From: Avena insularis
Lineage: Eukaryota; Streptophyta; Magnoliopsida; Poales; Poaceae
Assembly: GCA_023614405.1 (NCBI GenBank)
Contig: CM042693.1
Span: 158,364,731-158,428,730, forward strand
Length of the DNA: 64,000 bases
Direction of reading: 5' to 3'
Every line of letters starts with the position of its first letter. Positions within the stretch are counted from its first letter, which is position 1. This document shows, piece after piece, positions 55,146-64,000 of the stretch. The position numbers and the translations under genes are program-made. The notes under the pieces were generated by a model. That model was given only the letters and a program-made list of their open reading frames with translations, was not told the DNA's origin and ran no database searches.

Positions 55146-58100
55146 CTTCCATACAATGACACATTGGCCCTGGGCCACGTCACTGCCACATGAGACAAAT
55201 ACCAGGTCAAACAGAGGACTGGGTCCAGGGTGGCGTCGGCATGACGTCGCTATGGCGTCAGCACCACCACCGCTGTCAGTGGGTGGTAGCCGGCGACGAT
55301 CCACAGCGCCCCAGCAAACGAAACTAACCTAGTTCGAATCAGCGCAACTCGCTGAACCCTAAAGTGGCGGCGCCGCTTGGAAATGGTCATCGGAGCATCA
55401 GCTCCGGCGAGCTCTAACGGAGGCCGACGATGGAACAAGGTGAGACGATTCACATCGAGATAAGGCGATTTAAGAATACTGGAAGGTTCAGGAACTCACC
55501 GTGATGACGATAGAGAGGTCGGCGAGGACAGGCATGGTCGGAGGCGAGCTGTCCGACAAGATTTCCGATGAACTGCCGCAAAGAGGAATGACAAAATTCG
55601 TCCACTCCAGTGTTCCCTTTGATTCAAGATTTCATCCAGAGGATCTACGGAGGACGGGGCTTCTCCATGGCTACTTGGAAGAGTGTGGGGAGGTGCGGTT
55701 CGACGGCGAGGTGTGGCTTCGGTGAGCTAGGGTTTTGGCCCCATTCGAATCAGTGAGGATAAGTAGGGATTTTGGATAGGGATTGAGGCAAGGCGTCACG
55801 GTGGCCTTCTTATCCCACTCTGGAATGAAGGCGAGCATCTTGACGCACGGCTGACGACGACGACGGCATCGGGCGGTGGCGAGCTCCTCCAGCGAGCTGC
55901 CTGTGTGCATGAGGATGACGATGATGTCGCTTTTGCAGAAAACCCCCTGGTGAATCTTTCAGCTCAACCCACAGTCCTTCTTCGGTCCCACTTGTTAGTC
56001 ACAGACGAGAATGAGTTAGGCTGGCTGCTGGGCTTTTGTGGGCTGCACATGGGCGACAGGTAAAAAGAGAGGAGTTGGGCCACGACCATGAAATATTTTT
56101 TTACTTGTTTTCTTTTTTCTATTTTTTGTTTTACTTTCAAAATTGAATTTTACTTATTTGATTTGAATTCTCTTTATAGAATTGATTTGTTGAGTGATTG
56201 CAGCACTAATAAAGTATATTAAGGTTCTTTTATGAGTTTGTCATATAGTGATATTATTTCTTTATTTATTTTCTATTAGAACCCCTTTTATATAATGTAG
56301 AAATCCTTATTATTAATTTTCTTCCTATACTAAACCATGGCTTTATTATATGATAGTTTTATTATTTGTTCATAAAACTTAACTCTAGTTGGCTCATAGT
56401 TTGAATATAAATTTTTATATGTATAATGATCCTATATCATTATTTGATGCATGAAATACAAAAGAAATTAATATGGTTAATACTACTTCCATTAATTTAG
56501 GAAATGACGATGTATATATTCTATTATGATAAACATAGGGGTTTAGGGTTTGAATTGTAAATATTTACCCTAGGGTTTAGGGTTTTTAATATACCTAGAT
56601 TCTTTTATTGATGTGAGTAAAGGTTTAGTAACTAAGCATAAGGTCTTTATATTTGTGATTTTTACTGATATCACCATTTCAAGTAAAATAGTGGATTTGC
56701 TTTCTAGGCTAACTTATGCGAAAGAATTGATAAAGTTAGTTCTTAAGCACCTAGGATAATTATGATTGAGAATGGCAAAGAGGTTCTTAAATGATTTGAT
56801 ATAAGAAAATATTCCTATAAACCATTGTGGAAATTAGATGATTGACTAACAATATGAAAGGGATATTATGTTCGGTTTGAGATTTAGAGTTGGGTGTTAA
56901 CCAATAATGTCTATTTTCTATAAGTCACAATCCTGGACTTTTAATTAAGGAATTCCTTTCCTAGATATACTACTTCTTCCTATCCATCATCATGGTTAAT
57001 ATGATGATCTTTTCTTCAAAAATATTCCTATCCACCTATTATTATTGTAAATCCATGAATGAATACAATGGGCTTGACACTAAAGATTTTATGGTTTTCT
57101 CATATCCATACTTGGTTCTATCCACTACTCTACTGTTGATAACCTTCAATCCAACAAGTAGTTCTTTAAAACTTCACTCATAATCTTCCTTAATCATCCA
57201 TCACTAATATTTCTCCATTAGATGTATTCATCCAACTACCTTTCTCTAAAGCTTACTATTCCTTAAGGTGAACAATACTACTTCCATAACTCCATGCTAT
57301 ACTAAATTGAATCATAATGTCTTACATTTACTTTCCTCTAATAGCTCACACTCCAACCTCACATAATATTAATGGGGCTTGTAATAACTACTCTAGGATA
57401 TCTTAACTATGCTAGGGTTTCAATCATGTTCTACCCACCAATATCACTTATACTAAATATAAGAAATCAATCTTGATGAGCAGGGCATGATCATTATAAT
57501 CCTTTAATCATCTAAAGCTTAGGTTTTCAATTGGCTAATCAAGACTTCATCAATACAACCTTACAATTTTATTGAAATTATCTTCTCAATATCTCTAATT
57601 GGATTAAGGCTTGTTATTCATGGACTATTCCCACTTGGTCTAATAGAATTTCTACTGGTAACTATCTTCAGAGTTCATCCTAGTAATCTTATTTACTACC
57701 ATATATTTAGATATCCTAATAACTCTTCTATCATTCTAGGAGTGAGTTGAACTCCATCAATTATCACATTGCTTTATTCTCCTTCAATCACTCCCATCCT
57801 ATAGATAATATTTGAATCTAGCATTACCATATACCTTTCCTTAGTTGTTTCTTTATAAGCACTTAAGTGTAAACTATGATATGGTCAAGAGTTGATAGAT
57901 TGAGAACCATTGAATCAATAGTTGGTTTCTCAACCTTGATGAACAACAAATATAGGAATATAGCTCAATGGATATGATAAGGACTGATATGGAAAGAAAG
58001 ATATATGATGAATGATCTAGACTTAGTTTCTTTCCTACTCAAACTCACTAAAGAGTTAAGGTTAGGTATTACTATGATACTCATAGTAAGAATAGATAAG

Positions 58101-58476
58101 AAATAAATAAGTCAAGAGCAAATTATTACATTCTTAACTTGGAATTTATGAGTTGTTGTGCTGAATATGATGATAGGATCCCTTAAGGATCAAATATTAA
58201 TCCTTTAAGCAATGTATTACGAGTAACCTTTTATTATATTTGATCTATCCTTAGATCAATTCATGTTTACCCAAATAAGGTTTTAGCAAAGGTTATATTT
58301 AAACTTATCACAATCAACTTGATGATCTACTTCAATTCCATCAAGTTTAGAGAAGCTTTAATCACTTTGACAAGTTCGTTTTAAAAGCACAAAAATTATT
58401 CGGATTTTCTATGCATGAATGCAATGCACACATCTGGGTTCAGCTTATTTCTAAGCTCTAATGCTGGGATGTTACA

Positions 58477-59496
58477 GCTATGCTGAAATCTAACTTTGAA
58501 CCAAGTGCTTCATGCAATTTTTTCAAAAATGCTGAAGTAAACACAGATCCTCTATTAGATACAATTTTCTTGGGAACTCCGTGCTTACTTACTATCTCCT
58601 TGACATATACTTCTACTAACTTTTCAGCATTATCTTTCTGATTTACCGGAATAAAATGTGCACTATTTGTGAGTCTATCCATAATCACCCATATCATATC
58701 CTTCTGTTTTGCTGTCATGGGTAATCTTGTGATGAAATCCATACCAATTTCCTCCCATTTCCACTCTGGAATTTCCAAAGGTTGTAACAGTCCTGCTGGA
58801 CTTTGTTGTTCAGCTTTTACCCTTTGGCAAGTATGGCATTTTGACACATATTTTGCAATGTCTATTTTCATGTTATTCCACCAGAATAATTCTTTCAAAT
58901 CCATGTACATCTTGGTACTTCCTGGATAAATGGAATATGGTGTTTCATGTGCTTCTCGAAGTATCACTTCACGAATTTCTGACACATCTGGAACACAAAG
59001 ATCCATAATCTTATAAGCGAAAAACTGATGCTTGACCTTGAGATATCCTCCGAATTTCTTCAGCAATAAAAGGATCTTCAACTTGATGTCTAAAAATTTC
59101 ATGCCTAAGATCACTATTCTGTTTTGCAACTACTCGCATGGTAGCTAGTCCTCCAAGAATCTCTGTTCTTATGAATTGAAGTTCTAACCTTTCCAAATCC
59201 ATTTTCAGCTCTTTTGGTAATTCTTTATTGATAGGCTGAATATCTGTGCTCTTCCGGCTTAAAGCATCTGCTACAACATTGGCCTTTCCAGGGGTATAAT
59301 GGATTGTCAGATCATAATCTTTGATTAGCTCTAACCAACGCTTCTATCTCATATTCAATTCCTTTTGAGTGAAGAAATATTTGAGACTTTTGTGGTCAGT
59401 GTATAACTCACACCTTGCTCCATAGAGAAAATGCCTCCATCCTTTCAAGGAAAAGACTACTGCTGCTAACTCCAAATCATGTGTTGGATAATTGAC
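58477..59496 (-). pseudogene. Element V RNase H end and integrase zinc finger/core
   Basis: In sense order, the RNase H end ([28 protein letters not shown]) is interrupted by a TAG at about 59344. It continues with [13 protein letters not shown], then a linker, and after a frame change an integrase frame (59129-58458, 223 codons) that runs into the LTR at its last five residues. The zinc finger has H61, C98 and C101, but the second His is Tyr68 (TAT, 58928-58926). The core has D131 (GMDFITRLP), but the second catalytic Asp is Asn192 (AAT, 58556-58554, SNRGSVFTS). The catalytic Glu lies on the other side of solo LTR B. This integrase is dead by substitution and by insertion. Confidence 0.88.
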
Positions 59497-60837
59497 TGAT
59501 GACCCACAAGTATAGGGGATCACAATAGTCTTCGCGGGTAGTATTACCCAATTTATTGATTCGACACAAGGGGAGTCAAAGAATACTTGCAAAGCCTTAA
59601 CAACTGAGTTGTCAATTCAGCTGCACCTGGAAATAGTTCTTGCTCCCAGAAGTTTAACAGTAGCAACAGCAAAGCAACAACAATAGCAACAGTGAAACAG
59701 GAGCAATAGTAATAGTAACGGTAACAGTAGGATTCAAGTGCGGTAGGCATAGGGATGGATGGACGGGCATTGCATGGACAAGTCTAAACATGTAACTTCA
59801 AGACCTAGGGCATTGCAGATAAATAATAACAAGCATCCAAGTACTAAACAATCCTAGGCATGTGCTCCAAATATAATCATGCATACGTGCTCGCAATGAG
59901 AACTTGCACAACATCTTCTGTCCAGCCAGCCCGTAGCAGCGGGGCCTCTAGGGAACTACTGGCAATTAAGGTGCTCCTTTTAATAGAGCACCGGAGCCTC
60001 ACACCACAGCCATCCCCTCTGGTTGTCCCAATTATTGTCACTTTGGCACCTTTGGATCCAGACAATGATATGTGTACACAACTTGCAGATAAGATCAAAA
60101 ACAATACTATCATAATGATTCAATAATAAGTTCAGATCTGAGATCATGGCACTCGTGCCCTAGTGACAAGCATTAAGCACAACAAGTTGCAACAAAGTCA
60201 AATAGCACTAATAGAGATACTAGGCACTATGCCCTAACAGATCTTATTCGATTACATGATAGAACTCATCCAATCCCTACCATCCCCAAGCCTACAGCAG
60301 GGGATTACTCACTCATGGATGAGGGAAACATCGGTGGTTGATGGAGATGCGTTGGTGATGATGATGGCGATGATCCTCTCCAAATTCCCCGTCCCGGCAG
60401 GGTGCCAGAACGGAGTTTCTGGATCCGAATCTTGGTTTTTGGTGTCGGCGGCGGAAAGGAACTCTTTCTGGAAAACTATCGAACCCCCCTCGGTTTTTAG
60501 GTCGAAAGGCAACTTATAGGCACAGAGGGAGGCCGAGGGGGTGGCTGCACCCCCTCCAGGCGCGACCAGTGGTATGTGCGCGCCTGGGGTGGGTGTGGGC
60601 CCCCAGGACTCCTTTCCGTCTCTTCTTCTGGCTCCGTGGATCTTCTGGTGAAACATAATTTTTGGCATATTTTTTGGGATTTTTTCCTGATAGTTTATTT
60701 TCTGCACAAAACCAAGACACCAAGGTAATTCTGCTGAAAATAGCGTCAGTCCGTGTTAGTTGTATCCAACTCACACAAGTTTAGAGAAGAATCAATAGCA
60801 AAGTGTTCGAGAAAGTAGATACGTTTTGGACGTATCA
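59497..60837 (-). mobile_element. Element IV 3' LTR (1,341 bp)
   Basis: It is collinear with both LTRs of element I. A putative TATA (TATAAGT, minus 60512-60518) is in the conserved context before GCC. The trinucleotide-rich stretch is at 59658-59731. A deletion relative to element I removes about 40 bp after CACCGGAGC (near 59998). The PPT-like sequence (AAGATTGGGGGAAGT, sense) abuts at 60838. Confidence 0.85.
59658..59731. repeat. Trinucleotide-rich stretch in LTR of element IV
   Basis: CAACAG / AATAGTAAT units, homologous in position to 1347-1423 and 20733-20817. Confidence 0.55.
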
Positions 60838-63800
60838 ACTTCCCCCAATCTTAGCTTATGGCTTGTCCTCAAGCAATTCAGTTGAAAACTAAGTGCGATA
60901 AAAGAACTTTCACGAACACTTTGCTTCATATGTTGTATATATTCTCAGCACAGGAGTAGATGCTTAAAAAATTCATAATAAGAAGTATGCAACTAAGTCT
61001 ACTCAATAGTCATTGCAAGCTATGAAGAGAAACCAACTCAATAATAATAAGTAGCATGAAATATAAACATAAGCGACATTGCAATGCTCATAATAAGGTA
61101 TGATAGAGTGGTATATCGCTTGCCTTTGTTTGAAGAGCACAATATAAATGCCAAGGCACCTTTGAAGTTCACATTAAGACTAGAAGTAAAGATATCAGAG
61201 ATACAAGCATCAAAGTCATGACATAATTAACCAAGTTTTGGAACAAACACAAGAATGACAACTATGCTCTCAAGAAGGTGCTCATAGAATAAGTGGTGAC
61301 TCAACAAGGTTGTGAAAACGGTTTTGTGAAGGTTTGAAATGCTTCCCAATGCTGAAAGGAAGGTACTCATTAGCTTTGATCTCTCATTGACCCTATCATA
61401 GGCATCTTCATGTGGTTAAGGTGAAAGTGAGGTCCACTCTGAATCATATGCTTGACAGACCATAGACTGGAAATCCCAAGTCCCTTGGGTACGAGGGTCG
61501 CTCCGCATGCTACTCAACTTTGGTCACCTAAAAGTTCTTGTCATTGTAAATACATGCATATCATCGAGAACTGCCAACAGGGTACCCCTTACACATGGTA
61601 CAGGAGCTTTCCCATAACCAAAATGACAAGGCAAGCAGACAATGAGCATCTCAACAATCTTTTTATTTACCATATGCATAGCTTTTTATTGAGGATGCTT
61701 CATAGATGCTCATTATGGTGATGCTGCAAGTTTCCACCATGATTAGGCATGGCTTAGGCTAGCAGCCCAGGCGTTTCTCTAACACAATGTATAAACTCCA
61801 TGAACTCACAACCTCCCCTTTTATTTCACATTGTCGACATCCATAAACAAAAGAGCAAGGAATCAACTGGATGAGATATCCAAAAAGTGTTGAAAGCGTT
61901 CCCCGTGACAACACGGTTCTGCTGACTCCCAGTATATAATTAGCAAGGATATAACTTTCATGGACTAGTCACAATGTTTCAGAATTATTAAGAGCAAAGA
62001 ATAAAGTGTGCCATCAAGGTCGTGAGAGCTTTACTAACTAACTTCCTCAAAACAGACAAACATTTTATTTTGGAAGAAAACACGGCATATGGAATATGCA
62101 CTGAAATAGCAAATGATGCTAATAGGTAGGTATGGTGGACACAACTGGCAATATTGGTTTTGGGGAGTTGGAAGCACAGGTAGAACACATACTCAGTGCA
62201 AGTGAAGGCTAGCAATAGAATGGGAGCGACAAACAAGAGAGCAATAGCTGTCATAATAATGCTAGCAACAAAATAGGACTAACTATGGCATGAAAGTGAT
62301 ACAAGAACTCCGAGGCAAAATAAATTATCGACGCTTACTGACTATTGATTAGTCATATGCATGCGTGAGCATGTGCCAAGTCAATTCACATGAGCAGTCA
62401 GAGGAGGATACCACAATATCATACCAGAGTATGAATAAAATAATGCAATCAAACATTCATATGACGTGCTATAAACTATTAGCAAGCTGGAGCTAATCGT
62501 AGACAAGCAAGAACTACTAAGCATTCATAATGACATACACCTTACACAAACAGGCTAAGCATGCTCACAATGACAAGTATATGTACAAAAATGAAACAAA
62601 TAGAGTTTGTTACCAGCCTCTTACCACACCTCGAGTTTTCTTAATCTTCATTATTGCTCTTCACTTGTGTGACTTGAATAATTAACATGAAGCCAAAATC
62701 CACTAAGGACGGCTGAACCCTGCAAAGAACTCACAAAACCAAAGAAGAACAACAAATATTTTTGGTGTGTTAAATTTTTTAGAAACAAGCAAACCAAGAA
62801 AAACCAAACAAAAAAAGAAAACCAAACAAAGCAAAATAAAACCAAAAACAAAAACTAATACGCTCCAAGAACAACATAACTGTGCATGAAATAATAAAAA
62901 CGAAGTGTCTAGAAAGACTTGAGATTTTTATTGATGAAGAAGGGGATGCTTTGGGCACCCCAAGCTTTGACGCTTGTACCTCTTAAATATTTCTTGGGGT
63001 GACACGGGGTGGCCCCCAAGCTTGAGCTTTTGTCCATTCTTCATCTCATTACATCATTCTCTCTCTACACCTGAAATTTTTCCTTCATACAAAACTTCAC
63101 ACAATCTTCATTAGCAACATTAGTGTATTCAAAAGATAATAGACATTCGGGTTTAGCTTTGGAACAACAAAACTTTTCACTAAAAACACAATACTGTAGC
63201 AACTCCTTCAAAAAGCTCAATTCCCCAAAAGATAACTCACAAAGGAATCAATAAGAAGCAAATGCAAATAATGGCAGAAATCTGTCAAAACAGACCAGCA
63301 GGTAGAAACCGATTTTTTCGAAAACCTTTTGTTGATCAAATCAAAAAGTTTTGAACTAACGAAAGTTAGCTAATATACTGGGGGATTTATTCGTTAATTT
63401 TCAACTCAATCCGACTTACAGAGACTCCTCACGAATGTTTATGGTGGAGGATAGAAATCTATTTCGGGACAACAACTCTCCAAATCTTACTTCCCTCTCA
63501 TTAGAGGTCATTCTTGGCACAAAAAGCAAACAAAAAGGATAAGGAGAGGTCATTACTGAAGTAATAACTTCCAAGACTCAAGCAAACTCTTGGGTTATCT
63601 CCCAACAAGTACTTTTCTTTAACGCCTTTAAGTTAGGCACGACGAAGAGCAAAGATTGGAAAGGAGAAAAATAAAAGTGAGCAAGTATAACCACAGTGAA
63701 AGCATTATTTTGTTCATTAAAATCCTTTTGTTAACAAGGTTGATGAAGTATTGTTACCAAAACAATCTTATATGAAACAAAACTTTGCAGTCCACAAGGT

Positions 63801-63880
63801 GATTATGTTACCTCATACTTGATAGCAATGGTCCCAATCATAATAGTTTCAAAATTTTCTTGTGGAATGGGAAAATATAT
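60838..63880 (-). other. Element IV internal 3' non-coding region
   Basis: 60838-62870 matches the two parts of the element I non-coding region joined across the LARD site. 62870-63640 matches 25127-25900 of element II in reverse. No frame of interest is visible. Near 62946-63020 the sense strand repeats the AAGCTTGGGG...GCC motif seen in element II at 25759 and 25819. The TCAGT at 62193-62197 is the intact empty target of the LARD. Confidence 0.75.
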
Positions 63881-64000
63881 TTATCCAACCTTGATGCTCT
63901 CAATATTTTCAATGGAATTCAAGCAATAGCTCTTAGCAACCTTCTTGGGGAAATATACAGTATGCTCTTTGTCATTAATATTGGAAGTTACTTTCCGTTG
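63881..64000 (-). CDS. Element IV gag/protease-like ORF, C-terminal 39 residues only
   Basis: The frame enters from the window edge and ends at TAA (63881-63883). It reads ...SNINDKEHTVYFPKKVAKSY to a C-terminal IESIKVG. It occupies the place of the element II ORF C-terminus, upstream (sense) of the shared non-coding region, and I infer it is the end of the same gag/protease-like ORF. It is too short to judge integrity. Confidence 0.45.
   Translation of the reverse strand, partial: QRKVTSNINDKEHTVYFPKKVAKSYCLNSIENIESIKVG

Larger units (their letters stand above)
52059..58476 (-). mobile_element. Solo LTR B (6,418 bp), same family as element V, inserted in element V integrase
   Basis: Sense ends are TGTAACATCCCAGCATT (58476) and GGGTCACTGCA (52059). 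The TSD is GCTGT/GCTAT (52054-52058, 58477-58481), one mismatch. It is homologous to the LTR of element V itself at both ends and in several internal blocks. No PBS, PPT or coding region is present, so it is a solo LTR; its length is unusual. It includes the palindromic block (52796-52831), a very AT-rich region (53600-55030), a GC-rich block (55040-56090) with TATAAATAG at its lower border, and AT-rich sequence to the end. Confidence 0.85.
881..64000 (-). mobile_element. Element V: decayed chromovirus-like Ty3/gypsy retrotransposon, host of the whole nest, open at the right edge
   Basis: The left end is the outer end of a 3' LTR on the minus strand. In sense orientation the LTR runs from TGTAACATCCCAGC (at 51233) to ...TCATCGCA (at 881). 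Next to it, inside the element, lies a PPT (51234-51249), followed by integrase/chromodomain, integrase core and RNase H remnants up to 59496, where element IV interrupts it. The remaining RT, protease, gag and 5' LTR must lie beyond base 64000. The LTR is broken by element I, element II and solo LTR D. Pol is broken by solo LTR B and element IV. In-frame stops and lost catalytic residues show that it is old and dead. The outer TSD cannot be checked because the right end is missing; the five left-flank bases are GCTAC. Confidence 0.8.
59497..64000 (-). mobile_element. Element IV: WHAM/Sabrina-like element, sister of element I, cut by window edge
   Basis: The 3' LTR is 59497-60837 (sense TGATACGTCCAAAACG...GTGGGTCATCA), followed inward by a PPT-like tract and 3 kb of internal sequence to the window end. 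It is inserted in the RNase H of element V after TTGAC (59492-59496); the second TSD copy lies outside. It provides the uninterrupted reference for two insertions in element I: TCAGT at 62193-62197 (LARD site) and CGGCG near 60446 (solo LTR C site). Confidence 0.85.

Noticed and set aside
51402..59496. Two separate chromovirus fragments
   Set aside because: The integrase reading continues across solo LTR B with a 5-bp duplication (GCTGT/GCTAT), so both sides belong to one element.

Overview
This window looks like plant nuclear heterochromatin from a large-genome grass, most likely Triticeae (barley, wheat, rye or a relative). I found no convincing single-copy host gene. From base 881 to the right edge it reads as one nest of LTR retrotransposons, resolved from LTR ends (TG...CA), 5-bp target-site duplications (TSDs), primer-binding sites (PBS), polypurine tracts (PPT) and empty sites in sister copies. 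Family names (Sukkula-, WHAM-, Sabrina-, Tekay-like) come from memory of Triticeae repeats and are tentative. Structural calls come from the sequence.

Layout. The outermost unit, 'element V' (minus strand, 881 to beyond 64000), is a decayed chromovirus-like Ty3/gypsy element. Its very long 3' LTR (881-51233) is broken by three insertions. (1) Element I, 1185-21868, minus, WHAM-like and without pol, which carries a solo LTR (2174-6744, 'C') and a LARD-type element (8473-16462) with 3.5-kb LTRs around an 850-bp core. (2) Element II, 22516-43228, plus, Sabrina-like, which carries element III, 26351-40215, minus, a complete but frameshifted chromovirus with gag, protease, RT, RNase H, integrase and an extra ORF upstream of gag. 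(3) A solo LTR, 45519-49692 ('D'). The pol of element V starts at 51234. It is split inside the integrase core by a 6.4-kb solo LTR of its own family (52059-58476, 'B') and inside RNase H by element IV (59497 to beyond the window, minus, a sister of element I). Bases 1-880 are a flank of unknown nature with a GC-rich duplicated module.

How the parts relate. Elements I, II and IV share an internal 3' non-coding region but carry two different LTR types, with degenerate tRNA-Asp-type PBSs visible in I and II. None has a visible pol, so they are probably non-autonomous. Element III and the LARD have tRNA-Met-type PBSs. Every pol is broken by stops or frameshifts, and key catalytic residues are lost in III (RT) and V (integrase), so no element here looks autonomous.

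Most worth a second look: (a) a conserved block built around the palindrome CTCTGCAGAG, preceded in two families by a second perfect palindrome, at the same distance (about 630-750 bp) from the 3' end of otherwise dissimilar LTRs (III, D, V); (b) the extra coiled-coil/acidic ORF upstream of gag in element III; (c) a nearly identical tract inside otherwise diverged LARD LTRs; (d) indel-rich, GC-block-restricted divergence between the LTRs of element III, which could be technical; (e) a tRNA-like A-box/B-box pair inside solo LTR C.
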